Source: Bradyrhizobium sp. SRL28 (GTDB taxonomy: Bacteria > Pseudomonadota > Alphaproteobacteria > Rhizobiales > Xanthobacteraceae). Taken from it: a stretch of 64,000 nucleotides of DNA. Below, in pieces: positions 1-9,400 of the stretch. The notes under the pieces are model-generated. The model was not told the DNA's origin, ran no database searches, and saw only the letters and a list, made by a program, of their open reading frames with translations. The DNA lies in the NCBI RefSeq assembly GCF_018596315.1, contig NZ_JAHEAG010000029.1:1-64000 (forward strand), in the 5' to 3' direction. The first letter of the stretch is position 1. Each line of letters starts with the position of its first letter. A program made the translations under genes and the position numbers.

Positions 1-81
1 TTCCAGTTCCTCGTCGAAACTATCCAGCATTTCCGCCTGAATGCGGTCGTGGATCGTGCCATTCGGCGGCCTTTTGGTCAT
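1..81 (-). CDS. Partial hypothetical protein (N-terminal 27 codons)
   Basis: The reverse strand has an ATG at 81 preceded by a GGAG ribosome binding site about nine bases upstream, and the frame stays open to the window edge. The visible residues begin MTKRPPNGTIHDRIQAEM and become acidic. There is too little to name a family. The good ribosome binding site is the main reason to call it a gene. Confidence 0.5.
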   Translation of the reverse strand, partial: MTKRPPNGTIHDRIQAEMLDSFDEELE

Positions 82-370
82 GGTGGGCTCCAGCTGCAGA
101 GCTGTTGGGGTTCGCGTGATGTGTGAACGTCGATGTCCTGCCGTATCATCGGCCAGGCACCTAGCGGAAAGCAGAAGGCCGGAGTTTGGTTCCGGCGTCC
201 GCTATCCGTGGGCTGAGTGATGCCGCTTGAACCGGTTTGTCGGTTCAGGGGTTGATCGTCCGCTACAAAAATTTAATCGCGCTGTCGGGCGCCGGCCCCC
301 TCCATCCGTCCTTGGGACGGGAGCGGCTGCGCGCGTGCGGCCGAATATCAGATAGAGGAAGGCTGCGCGG
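82..370. other. Intergenic region, no gene recognised
   Basis: This 289-bp gap separates the leftward partial gene from the rightward VOC-fold gene, so it should hold both promoters. I see no convincing ORF, RNA gene, repeat or known operator in it. Confidence 0.4.
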
Positions 371-841
371 ATGAAGGTCACACAGCATCTCTGGTTCGAG
401 AAGGACATGGAGGCCGCGATCGGTTTCTACACCTCGCTCATCCGCGGCTCATCGGTCGAATGGGTTTCGTCCCTGCCTGCCGAGAGCCCGAGCGGTCCTG
501 CGGGCAGCGTCAAGATCGCAGCCTTCAGCCTGGGCGACCAGCGCTACATGGCGATCGAGGCTGGCCCCCTCGACCCGTTCAACCACAGCTTTTCGATCAT
601 GGTCGAATGCGACACGCAGGTCGAGATCGACCGCCTGTGGGATGCTTTGAAGGAGGGCGGCAGAATCGAGCAATGCGGCTGGCTGCGGGATCGCTGGGGC
701 CTCTCCTGGCAGATCGCGCCCAGACGGCTCGGTGAATTGATGAATGATCCCGACCGCGACAAGGCCAGGCGCGTCGCAGAGGCCATGCTGAAGATGGTCA
801 AGTTCGATATTGCAGAACTGGAGGCCGCGGCGAGGGGTTAG
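371..841 (+). CDS. VOC superfamily protein, PhnB/3-demethylubiquinone-methyltransferase-like fold
   Basis: A 156-residue protein that starts MKVTQHLWFEKDMEAAIGFY, the usual opening of the PhnB-like branch of the vicinal-oxygen-chelate (glyoxalase/bleomycin resistance) superfamily, in which a helix after the first strand carries an acidic EAIxFY-type pattern. The centre has the GDQRYMAIEAGP strand-loop and the typical DRLWDALKEGG helix, followed by a WGLSWQI strand, all features of the paired beta-alpha-beta-beta-beta modules. Members are small cytosolic proteins whose substrates are mostly unknown, so no reaction is assigned. Length is normal for the family. It stands alone; the next gene downstream is convergent and separated by a dispersed repeat. 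Confidence 0.85.
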   Translation: MKVTQHLWFEKDMEAAIGFYTSLIRGSSVEWVSSLPAESPSGPAGSVKIAAFSLGDQRYMAIEAGPLDPFNHSFSIMVECDTQVEIDRLWDALKEGGRIEQCGWLRDRWGLSWQIAPRRLGELMNDPDRDKARRVAEAMLKMVKFDIAELEAAARG

Positions 842-960
842 AGCGCTTTCCAGCGAAAGCCTGCCCCGAACTTGACCCGGGGTGGAGACCGGTTCGCGTC
901 AAGAAAACGCGTCAAATCAAAAATCTAGAGTCCCGATTCCATCGGAACGGGACTCTAGAA
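841..960. repeat. Dispersed palindromic element with a strong terminal hairpin
   Basis: The element begins at the stop codon of the VOC gene with a GAGCGCTTTC-type motif and ends with a near-perfect hairpin at 924-959: 12-bp arms (TCTAGAGTCCCG and its complement), with a further TTCC/GGAA pairing inside after one bulged A. From memory this layout, a GAGCGTTTTCGAGCGAA-like lead followed by TCTAGAGTCCCG palindromes, recurs between genes in Bradyrhizobium genomes. It could also act as a 3' mRNA stabiliser or terminator for the VOC gene, but it has no T-tract. Confidence 0.65.
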
Positions 961-1251
961 CGCATCGTTATTTGCCGCGGCACGGATTTGTTTGGGCTGG
1001 GCGGATGGAACGCCGGGCGCGACGCAACGCCACAAGGGGCGAGAGGAAGAGTGGTCGCGCGCTGCACGGCGCCGGGGCTGAAGGGGTACCGCGCAGCGCG
1101 TCGACCGTATGGGAGCGTCATGGCGTGACCAAACGTCCCACATTCCCTTGAGAATGCGATTGTGTGTTCAATCAATTAATGGTTGCAGATGGGATTGTCA
1201 ATTTTTCCCGTGATATTTCACCAGATATTGCGGCTGCCGGGTTGGCAGGAT
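961..1251. other. Non-coding remainder of the 842-1251 gap
   Basis: Between the palindromic element and the 3' end of udgX I see no gene with a ribosome binding site or a recognisable family. Short open frames here have arginine-rich, unstructured translations typical of chance reading of high-GC DNA. Confidence 0.4.
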
Positions 1252-2688
1252 TTAGGCCGCATGTGCCGATTTTCGCAGCATGTCGGCGGCGATTTTGAGG
1301 TCTTGAACGAAGCGCCGGTATTCCTGTGCCTTGGCATCGGCATCGGGCAATCGCAACAGATAGGACGGGTGCACCGTCACCAGCGCCCTGGTGCCGTCGT
1401 CGAGATCGATCGGGTGGCCGCGGTTCTTGTTGATCGGCGTGATCTTCCCGAACACGCTTTGCGCCGCGGTGGCACCCATGGCCACCACCAGGTCGGGTTT
1501 GATCGCGGCCAGTTCCCTTTCGTACCATTGCCGGCAGGCCTTGATTTCCGGCGTGTTCGGCTTCTGGTGCAGGCGGATTTTTCCGCGCGGCACGAACTTG
1601 AAGTGCTTGACCGCATTGGTGACGTAGACCGTGCTGCGGTCGATCCCGGCCTCTTCCAGCGCGCGGTCGAGCATTTGCCCCGCGGGCCCGACGAACGGCT
1701 TGCCGGCGAGGTCTTCCTTGTCGCCGGGCTGTTCGCCGACCAGCATGATCCGCGCGGTTTGCGGGCCTTCGCCGAACACGGTCTGGGTGGCATTCTTGTA
1801 GAGAGGACAGGCGCGGCAATCGGCGGCTTCCTCACGCAGCGTCTCAATATCGTCCTGACCTTTTCTGCGGACCATGGGCGGCTCCGGCCGTTTCTGCGCC
1901 TTGTGTGGTTCGGTCGCGCCATTTTCGATCATGGCGCTGGTTGAACGTTCTGCACCTTCGATCAGCGGTTTAATCAATGAAGCCTCCGGCAGGTTCCGCC
2001 AGTACTTCTTCGGCATTTCGGCCTGCATCGCCTTCACCTTCAGCCGCGCCGGATTGAAAATGCTGGCGTAATAGCGCCGCCAGGTTTCCTCCAGCCGGTC
2101 CGCGGTCGGAGCTTCGCTCTTGGCCACGCCCGGCGTGATCGAGACGGCATGACCGTCCCAATGCGCACAGACGTCCGGGGTCAGGATCGACCAGGGCATG
2201 TCGGCGAAACGGCGTGCGAAGAACGGCGCGGCCAGTTCAACGATGTGATGCTCCGGCTCGAACCAGGCGACGAAGTGCGATGTGTGCTCGCGGCCGACTT
2301 CGCGGAAGCGGACAAAGGCGTGCATCTTGTGCTCGTCGCGGCGCACCGCCTTGGCCATCGCGGCGACCTCGGCCACGTCGGGATCGGTCGCGATGTCGAG
2401 CAGATCGTGATTTTGCCGCAGCCGCCACAGCAGGCGATAGAGCAGGGCAAACCGCTCGGGGTTGCGGTGCAGGATCGCCATCTCTGCCAGCTCAACGAAT
2501 CTGGCCGGTACGTTGAAGGTGCCGGGTGGCGGCTCGAGCGGCGGGGCGGCCGGCTCGAACAGTTCGGGCGCATCGCCCGCGATGCGCCAGGTCACGTCGG
2601 AGGGTTTTACATCGCTCAACGCCAGCGCGCGGGCTGCTTTGCGCCAGCCGTCGAAATCGGTTTCGTCATCGAGGATGATGTGGTGCAT
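1252..2688 (-). CDS. udgX: DUF4130-UdgX fusion, uracil-DNA binding/glycosylase-family protein
   Basis: This 478-residue protein joins an N-terminal DUF4130 domain (about 1-270) to a C-terminal uracil-DNA glycosylase of the UdgX type (about 280-478). The C-terminal part has an iron-sulphur style CRAC pair (Cys291, Cys294), the GEQPG motif of UdgX at 318-322, an R-loop read as RGKIRLH at 368-374, and a second active-site HPSYLLR motif near 440. In characterised UdgX proteins the R-loop histidine forms a covalent bond with uracil-containing DNA, so His374 is the predicted crosslinking residue. The start at 2688 follows a perfect AGGAGG; a longer frame to 2730 only adds residues encoded by a dispersed repeat. 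It lies downstream of the radical SAM gene on the same strand and the two are probably co-transcribed. Confidence 0.9.
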   Translation of the reverse strand: MHHIILDDETDFDGWRKAARALALSDVKPSDVTWRIAGDAPELFEPAAPPLEPPPGTFNVPARFVELAEMAILHRNPERFALLYRLLWRLRQNHDLLDIATDPDVAEVAAMAKAVRRDEHKMHAFVRFREVGREHTSHFVAWFEPEHHIVELAAPFFARRFADMPWSILTPDVCAHWDGHAVSITPGVAKSEAPTADRLEETWRRYYASIFNPARLKVKAMQAEMPKKYWRNLPEASLIKPLIEGAERSTSAMIENGATEPHKAQKRPEPPMVRRKGQDDIETLREEAADCRACPLYKNATQTVFGEGPQTARIMLVGEQPGDKEDLAGKPFVGPAGQMLDRALEEAGIDRSTVYVTNAVKHFKFVPRGKIRLHQKPNTPEIKACRQWYERELAAIKPDLVVAMGATAAQSVFGKITPINKNRGHPIDLDDGTRALVTVHPSYLLRLPDADAKAQEYRRFVQDLKIAADMLRKSAHAA

Positions 2689-2700
2689 GTCTCTCCTCCT

Positions 2701-2784
2701 CGTCATTGCGAGCGAAGCGAAGCAATCCATTTCTCCGCTTGCTGAGGTATGGATTGCTTCGTCGCTTCGCGCCTCGCAATGACG
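2701..2784. repeat. Dispersed inverted repeat (CGTCATTGCGAG family), copy 1
   Basis: The ends are CGTCATTGCGAG and CTCGCAATGACG, with inner GAAGCAATCCA/TGGATTGCTTC arms, so the whole 84 bp can fold on itself. Related copies are at 17795-17873 and 29474-29557. It fills the gap between the radical SAM gene and udgX and would be transcribed as an intercistronic hairpin. Confidence 0.8.
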
Positions 2785-2792
2785 CTGTGGGT

Positions 2793-4031
2793 TTAGAATC
2801 CAAATCCCAACTGCGCCGCCGTCGGCTTGAACCGCTCTGCCAATCCCGCGCCATCGAGCAAATGCGGCGAGGGGCGGTGATCGCTGAGCACGATGAACGG
2901 CAGCGCCTTCTTCTGCGGGACGTGCAGCCGCCCCAGGTCAGCCAGGCGGATCGAGGTCAGGCGGCGCGTGGCGATGATGCGATCCACCGCCTTGGTGCCG
3001 AACCCCGGCACCCGCAACAGATCCTCGCGGCTGGCGGTTGCGACATCGAGCGGAAAGCGCTCACGATGCCGCAGCGCCCAGGCCAGCTTTGGATCGATGT
3101 CGAGCGGCAGCATGCCTTTGGTCTCCTCGACGATTTCGTGTGCGCCAAAGCCGTAAAACCGCATCAGCCAGTCGGCCTGATAGAGCCGGTGCTCGCGAAT
3201 GAGCGGTGGGGAGACAAGCGGCAGCGCGCGGCTGGCGTCGGGGATCGGGCTGAAGGCCGAATAATAGACCCGCTTGAGCCGGTAGGAACCGTAGAGATTG
3301 GCGCTGGTGTCGAGGATGGTTTTGTCGCTGGCGGCATCCGCGCCGATGATCATCTGCGTGCTCTGGCCGGCAGGCGCGAAGCGCGGCGGCTTTGCTTGCG
3401 TGGCGGTCCGGTTGTTCTCCTGCGCCTCATCGAGCTTCAAACGCAGCCGGCCCATGGTGCGGCGGATCGCGCGCACGTCCTTTTCAGGTGCGAATTTGGC
3501 GAGGCTCTTTTCCAGCGGCATTTCGATGTTGATGGAAAGACGGTCGGCATATTTGCCGGCTTCCGCGATCAGCGCATCGTCAGCCTCGGGGATGGTTTTC
3601 AGATGAATGTAGCCGCGGAAGTGATGCTCCTCGCGCAGTTTTCGCGCGACGCTCACGACCTGCTCCATGGTGTAGTCGGCGCTGCGGATGATGCCGGAGG
3701 AGAGAAACAATCCCTCGATGTAGTTGCGACGATAGAAGTCGATCGTCAGTTTCACCACCTCGTCGACCGTGAAACGCGCCCGCGGCACGTTCGAAGAAGT
3801 GCGGTTGACGCAATATAAGCAATCGTAATTGCAGGCGTTGGTGAGCAGCACCTTCAACAGCGAGATGCAGCGTCCGTCCGGCGCGTAGGAATGGCAGATG
3901 CCCATGCCCGGCGCGGTCGAGCCGAGGCCCTTGCCATCGCTGGAATCCCGCTTCTCTGTCCCTGAGGACGCGCAGGAAGCGTCGTATTTCGCCGCATCCG
4001 CCAGGATTTCCAGCTTACGTTGCACGTCCAT
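2793..4031 (-). CDS. Putative DNA modification/repair radical SAM protein (UdgX-linked, TIGR03916 type)
   Basis: A 412-residue radical SAM enzyme. The cluster-binding motif CNYDCLYC supplies Cys67, Cys71 and Cys74, the canonical CxxxCxxC that holds the 4Fe-4S cluster. A helix-hairpin-helix segment with VPGFGTKAVDRII lies near 338-357, which suggests nucleic-acid contact. Proteins of this build are catalogued as the radical SAM partner that accompanies UDG-like genes; the reaction is not known to me. The start at 4031 (MDVQRKL) has an AAGGGA ribosome binding site; a longer frame would read through the regulatory region. udgX follows after a 104-bp gap that holds a hairpin repeat. The gene is divergent from imuA, with a LexA box 83 bp upstream of its start. 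Confidence 0.87.
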   Translation of the reverse strand: MDVQRKLEILADAAKYDASCASSGTEKRDSSDGKGLGSTAPGMGICHSYAPDGRCISLLKVLLTNACNYDCLYCVNRTSSNVPRARFTVDEVVKLTIDFYRRNYIEGLFLSSGIIRSADYTMEQVVSVARKLREEHHFRGYIHLKTIPEADDALIAEAGKYADRLSINIEMPLEKSLAKFAPEKDVRAIRRTMGRLRLKLDEAQENNRTATQAKPPRFAPAGQSTQMIIGADAASDKTILDTSANLYGSYRLKRVYYSAFSPIPDASRALPLVSPPLIREHRLYQADWLMRFYGFGAHEIVEETKGMLPLDIDPKLAWALRHRERFPLDVATASREDLLRVPGFGTKAVDRIIATRRLTSIRLADLGRLHVPQKKALPFIVLSDHRPSPHLLDGAGLAERFKPTAAQLGFGF

Positions 4032-4113
4032 CGTTGAATCCCTTTGATTCCATTCATGAATCGCCAAAGCGTCGATCCCGATTGACTCTGCCGGGCCGGT
4101 TAGCTTTATATTA

Positions 4114-4128
4114 GAACATATCATGAAC
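4114..4128. promoter_or_regulatory. LexA (SOS) operator
   Basis: GAACATATCATGAAC matches the alphaproteobacterial LexA site GAAC-N7-GAAC exactly. It sits 67 bp before imuA and 83 bp before the radical SAM gene, so one repressor site could control both divergent operons. SOS control of the imuA-imuB-dnaE2 cassette is established in alphaproteobacteria; control of the other direction is inference. Confidence 0.9.
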
Positions 4129-4194
4129 AAATGAGCCAGCCGCGGGTTCACTAGGAAAAAGCGGTAAAGGCCAAATTTTCTGAAGGAGCGGGGC

Positions 4195-4989
4195 ATGAGC
4201 ACCGCACACACAAGCACGCTTGCAAGTTTGCGAGGACGCATCGAGCGGATCGAGACGCATGGCGATGCGCATGACCTCAACAAGGTCGCGCTCGGCCATG
4301 CGGCAGCGGATGAGACGCTGTGCGGCGGCCTTGCGGTCGCAGCGGTGCATGAAGTGTTCGCCGAGGGCCATCAGAGCGCGGCGGCAACCGGCTTCATTGC
4401 AGGACTGGCGGGAAGGGTATCGCCGCGCCGGCCTCTGGTCTGGGTGCGGCAGGATTTTTCGGAAATTGAATCCGGCGCGCTGTCGATGAGCGGGCTGTGC
4501 GAGCTGGGTCTCGATCCGCGGCTGCTCGTGACCGTGCGCGCCCCGGACACCGACGCCGCGTTGCGCACCGCCGCCGATGCGCTGGCCTGCGATGCGCTCG
4601 GCGCCGTCGTGCTGGAAGTCTGGGGGCAGGCACGCCAGCTCGATCTCGTCGCCAGCCGCAAGCTCACACTGGCCGCGGCAGCCTCCGGCGTCACCGCATT
4701 GCTGCTGCGGATGGCGGCGGAGCCGCGGCCCTCGACCGCAGAGACCCGATGGATCGTGCGCGCGGCGCATTCGCCACCTTCGGCTTCCTGGCACGCCTGG
4801 GGCGCGCCCGTGTTCGACGCGCAGCTCGTTCGTAACCGTCATGGCCCGGTCGGCCGCTGGATCATGGAATGGAAATGTGATGAGTGCCTATTCAGCGAAC
4901 CGGCGGCGTATCCTCAGCCTGTGGCTGCCACGCCTGCCCATCGACCGCATCAAGCGCAAGCTTTCACAGAACGGCGACGCGCTGGATAA
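4195..4989 (+). CDS. imuA: ImuA, mutasome accessory protein (RecA/SulA-like)
   Basis: A 264-residue protein placed first in an imuA-imuB-dnaE2 cassette. ImuA proteins have a degenerate RecA-like core and work with ImuB and DnaE2 in damage-induced translesion synthesis. The sequence has the expected HEVFAEGHQSAAATGF segment where RecA-family proteins have the P-loop, without a full Walker A motif, then alternating strands such as PLVWVRQ and GAVVLEVWG, and a WIVRAAHSPP C-terminal strand. The LexA operator lies 67 bp upstream. The 3' end overlaps imuB by about 110 bp in another frame, so the two are likely translated in a coupled way. Confidence 0.92.
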   Translation: MSTAHTSTLASLRGRIERIETHGDAHDLNKVALGHAAADETLCGGLAVAAVHEVFAEGHQSAAATGFIAGLAGRVSPRRPLVWVRQDFSEIESGALSMSGLCELGLDPRLLVTVRAPDTDAALRTAADALACDALGAVVLEVWGQARQLDLVASRKLTLAAAASGVTALLLRMAAEPRPSTAETRWIVRAAHSPPSASWHAWGAPVFDAQLVRNRHGPVGRWIMEWKCDECLFSEPAAYPQPVAATPAHRPHQAQAFTERRRAG

Positions 4990-6472
4990 AACACCCAGCG
5001 TCGTCGTCGCCAAGCAGCACAACGCCATCCTGATCTACGCGCTCGATGACCTTGCCGTGCGCGCCGGCCTCTCGATCGGCCTGCCGCTCGCCAATGCCCG
5101 CGCCATCTGCCCCGAGCTGACGGTGTTCGACGCCGACGAGGTCGCCGACCGCAAGACGCTCGACGACATCGCCGACTGGTGCGACCGCTTCACCCCACTG
5201 GTGGCGCTCGATCCGCCGCATGGGCTCTATCTCGACATCACCGGCTGCGCCCATCTGTTCGGCGGCGAGCGCGCGCTGCTGCAGATCGTGAGCGGTGCAT
5301 TGAGCCGGCGCGGCTTTGCCGTCAGCGCCGCGATCGCGAGCACCGCGATCTGCGCCCGGACGCTGACGCGCCAGGCTTCCGGAAAGATCATTGCCGATGG
5401 CGAGGAGGCCGCGGCCGTCGCTCCGCTGCCGGTGTCTGCGCTCGGCGCCGGTGACGCCATCACCGGCGGCCTGCGCCGCGCCGGCCTGAAAACCATCGGC
5501 GACGTCGCTTCCCGCGGACGCCACGAAATCACGGCGCGGTTCGGCGCCGGCTTCACGACGCTCTTGGAGCAGGCGCTGGGGCAGGGTGATGCGCCGATCA
5601 GCCCGCGCAAACCGCTGCCGGATTACATCGTCGAAAAGCGCTTTCCCGAACCGGTCGCCACCGACACCGTGATCGCGATGAATCTGTCCGCGCTCGCCGC
5701 CATGCTGGTCACGGCGATGGACAAGCAGGGCAAGGGCGCGCGGCGGCTGGACGCGAGTTTTTTCCGCACCGACGGCGCGGTGCGCACGATCTCGGTCGAT
5801 ACCGGGCGTCCGGTGACGAAGCCAGAGGTGATGGACCGCCTGTTTCGCGAGCGGCTCGATGCGCTCAACGATCCCCTCGATCCCGGCTTCGGTTTCGATC
5901 TCATCAGGCTGTCCGCCAGCCGCACCGAAATCGTGGTGCAGCAGCAGCGCGATCTCGACGCCAATGTCCATGACAATGACGAACTGGCAGCGCTGATCGA
6001 CCGCATCGCCGCGCGCATCGGGGGCAAGCGTGTCGTCGTACACCTGCCGCAGGATACTCACATTCCTGAACGCGCCGTGCTGGCCGTAGCAGCGCAGCAC
6101 CATCTGGCGGCGGCCACGCAGGCCGCATGGCCGGAGCGTATCGAGAGCGAGCCGCCGCTGCGGCCGTTGCGGCTGTTCGACAGACCGGAGCCGATCAAGG
6201 TACCGTTTGCGAGCGTGCCCGACGGGCCGCCGCATCAATTCACCTGGCGCCGCGTGACGCATGCGGTGGTGCGGGTGGAAGGGCCCGAACGCATCGCCAT
6301 GGAATGGTGGAAGCAGAACGGCGATGGCCCGACGCGGGACTATTTCCGCATCGAGGACGAAGCGGGACTTCGTTTCTGGATCTTTCGCGATGGGCTCTAT
6401 GAAAGCGAACTGGCCGCCGAAGAAGGCGAACCCGCATCCGTCAGATGGTTCGTGCACGGACTATTCGCATGA
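4880..6472 (+). CDS. imuB: ImuB, catalytically inactive Y-family polymerase-like mutasome protein
   Basis: A 530-residue DinB/UmuC-related protein. The start MSAYSANRRRILSLWLPRLP replaces the metal-binding DMDxFYA segment of active Y-family polymerases with LWLPRLP, as is usual for ImuB, which acts as a clamp-binding hub rather than a polymerase. The fingers/palm region (AVRAGLSIGLPLANARAICPEL), the LYLDITGCAHLFGGE strand and the helix-hairpin-helix region follow in order, then a long C-terminal domain ending RWFVHGLFA. The ATG at 4880 sits inside imuA; its stop overlaps the dnaE2 start as ATGA. Function with ImuA and DnaE2 is known for the family. Confidence 0.92.
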   Translation: MSAYSANRRRILSLWLPRLPIDRIKRKLSQNGDALDKTPSVVVAKQHNAILIYALDDLAVRAGLSIGLPLANARAICPELTVFDADEVADRKTLDDIADWCDRFTPLVALDPPHGLYLDITGCAHLFGGERALLQIVSGALSRRGFAVSAAIASTAICARTLTRQASGKIIADGEEAAAVAPLPVSALGAGDAITGGLRRAGLKTIGDVASRGRHEITARFGAGFTTLLEQALGQGDAPISPRKPLPDYIVEKRFPEPVATDTVIAMNLSALAAMLVTAMDKQGKGARRLDASFFRTDGAVRTISVDTGRPVTKPEVMDRLFRERLDALNDPLDPGFGFDLIRLSASRTEIVVQQQRDLDANVHDNDELAALIDRIAARIGGKRVVVHLPQDTHIPERAVLAVAAQHHLAAATQAAWPERIESEPPLRPLRLFDRPEPIKVPFASVPDGPPHQFTWRRVTHAVVRVEGPERIAMEWWKQNGDGPTRDYFRIEDEAGLRFWIFRDGLYESELAAEEGEPASVRWFVHGLFA

Positions 6473-9400
6473 ATGGCCCCGTGAACATTCCCGGTTATGC
6501 CGAAATCGGCATCACCACCAATTTCTCCTTCCTGCGCGGCGGCTCCGATCCGCGCGCCTATGTGCATCAGGCAAGCGAACTCGGCATTCCCGCGATCGGA
6601 ATCGCCGACCACAACACGCTGGCCGGCGTGGTGCGCGCGTACAAGGAGCTCGATAATCCCGAGGTCAAGCACAAGCCAAAACTCCTGATCGGCGCGCGGC
6701 TCGTCTTCATCGATGGCACGCCTGATATTCTCGTCTACCCTCGCGACCGCGCCGCCTATGGCCGGCTCTGCCAGTTGCTCACCCGCGGCAAGCGCGGCGA
6801 CGACATCACGCGGATCGAGAAGGGCGAATGCCATCTGAAGCTTGGCGATCTCCTGGAATTTGCCGAAGGCCAGCTTCTGGTACTGGCGCTGCCGCACCGG
6901 TTCGACGCGGCGAGCGCCCAAACAATTCTAGCGCGACTGAAGAACAGCCGCGCCGATGGCGTCTGGCTTGCCGCAAGCCTGCTCTATCGCGGCGACGACA
7001 AACGCCGGCTGGCCCGGCTGCATCATCTGGCGCTCGCGGCAAAAGTGCCGCTGCTCGCGACCAACGAGGTGCTGTACCACCATCCCGCCCGCCGCCCGCT
7101 GCAGGACGTGCTCACCTGTATCAGAGAGAAGACCACCATCGACGCCATCGGCCGGCGGCTCGAAGCCAATGCCGAGCGATACCTGAAGCCGCCCCGCGAA
7201 ATGGCGCGGCTGTTTCGCGATTTGCCCGAGGCCATCGCGGAAACCATGCGCTTTGCCAACCGCATTTCGTTTTCGCTCGACCAGCTCAAGTATCAGTATC
7301 CGGACGAGCCGGTGCCGCCGGGCAAGACCGCGCAGCAGCACCTCGAAGATCTCACCTGGGCTGGTGTCGACAAATATTTCGGCGGCGAAATCAGCGATAC
7401 CTTGCGCGCCACCTTGCGCAAAGAACTCGCGCTGATCGCCGAGCTGAAATACGCGCATTATTTCCTGACCGTGCACGACATCGTCCATTACGCCCGCAGC
7501 CAGAACATCCTGTGCCAGGGACGGGGCTCGGCGGCCAACTCCGCCGTCTGCTACGTGCTCGGCATCACCTCGGTCGATCCGACCAAGGTCGATCTCTTGT
7601 TCGAGCGCTTCATTTCCAAGGAGCGGCTGGAGCCGCCCGATATCGACGTCGATTTCGAACATTCGCGACGCGAGGAGGTGATGCAGTATGTCTATCGCCG
7701 CTACGGCCGCCATCGCGCCGCGATCATCGCCACCGTCATTCACTATCGTCCGCGCAGCGCGATCCGCGATGTCGGCAAGGCGCTGGGGCTGACGGAGGAC
7801 GTCACTGCGGCGCTCGCCGATACGGTGTGGGGAAGCTGGGGCAAGGGCCTCAATGAGATGCAGATCCGGCAGGCCGGGCTGGACCCCCAGAATGCGATGG
7901 TCGAGCTCGCGGTCGAACTCGCCACCGAGCTGATCGAATTCCCGCGCCATTTGTCGCAGCATGTCGGCGGCTATGTGCTGACGCAGGACCGGCTCGACAC
8001 CTATGTGCCGATCGGCAATGCGGCGATGGACGACCGCACCTTCATCGAATGGGACAAGGACGATGTTGACGCGTTGAGCATGATGAAGGTCGACGTGCTG
8101 GCGCTGGGCATGCTGACCTGCATCCGCAAATGCTTTGATCTCATCGCCGACCACAAGGGCGCGCGCTGGGAGCTCGCCACCGTCGAGCAGGACGACCAGA
8201 AGGTTTACGACATGCTGTGCCGCGGTGAATCGCTCGGCGTATTCCAGGTCGAAAGCCGCGCGCAGATGAACATGCTGCCGCGCTTGAAGCCGCGGACCTT
8301 CTACGATCTCGTCATTGAGGTCGCGATCGTGCGGCCCGGTCCGATCCAGGGCGATATGGTGCATCCGTACTTGCGGCGGCGGAACGGCGTCGAGAAGGAA
8401 AACTATCCGTCGCCGTCGCCCGAACACGGATCTCCCGACGAACTGTACAAGGTGCTGCACAAGACGCTCGGCGTGCCGCTGTTCCAGGAACAGGCGATGC
8501 GGATCGCGATCGAGGCCGCAAAATTCTCGCCTGAGGAAGCCAACGGCTTGCGCCGCGCGATGGCGACGTTTCGCAATGTCGGCACCATCGGCAAGTTCGA
8601 AGACAAGATGATCGGCAACATGATCGCGCGCGGTTATGCGCCGGAGTTTGCCAGAAACTGCTTCGAGCAGATCAAGGGTTTTGGCTCCTACGGTTTTCCG
8701 GAAAGCCACGCCGCCAGCTTCGCCCAGCTCGTCTATATCTCTTCATGGCTGAAGCATTATCACCCGGACGCCTTCTGCTGTGGCCTGCTCAATTCGCAGC
8801 CGATGGGGTTTTACGCGCCCGCCCAGATCGTCGGCGACGCCCGCACCAACGGCGTCGAGGTGCGCGAGATCGATGTCTCCTACAGCTTTGCGCAGAACAC
8901 GCTGGAGCAGGGGGATGGGAAATACTGCGCAGTGCGGCTCGGCTTCCGCCAGATCGATGGGTTTAGCTGGGTTGATGCGGACGAGGAGCGGTTGAAACAA
9001 CTTCAGGCGTCATTCCGACGCACAGATGCAACTAGCCGCGCGGGGACTGTGCTCCCTCTCCCGCTTGTGGGGGAGGGTCGGGGTGGGGGGGTCTCCGCGA
9101 GTCACACTGCCCGTGTGGAGAGAGTTTCCCCCACCCGTATCGCATCTTGCGATGCGATACGGCCTAAGAGCGAGCTTCGCTCGTCTCGACCCCCGCAAGC
9201 GGGGGAGGTGACCTCAGATTGGGCCGACCGCATCGTCGCCGCCCGCAAACGCCGTCCCTTCACCTCGCTGGAGGAATTCGCCCGCGACACGGGCTTACCG
9301 AAACGCGCGCTGATCCTGCTCGCCGATGCCGATGCCTTCCGCTCCATCGGGCTCGACCGCCGCGCCGCGCTCTGGGCGGTGCGGCGGCTGCCCGACGATG

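Noticed and set aside
2689..2730. N-terminal extension of UdgX to 2730
   Set aside because: The additional residues are the translation of a dispersed repeat; the ATG at 2688 has a perfect AGGAGG.
6928..8709. A 593-residue open frame antisense to dnaE2
   Set aside because: A shadow frame: the sense strand encodes a motif-rich polymerase, while this text has no recognisable family.
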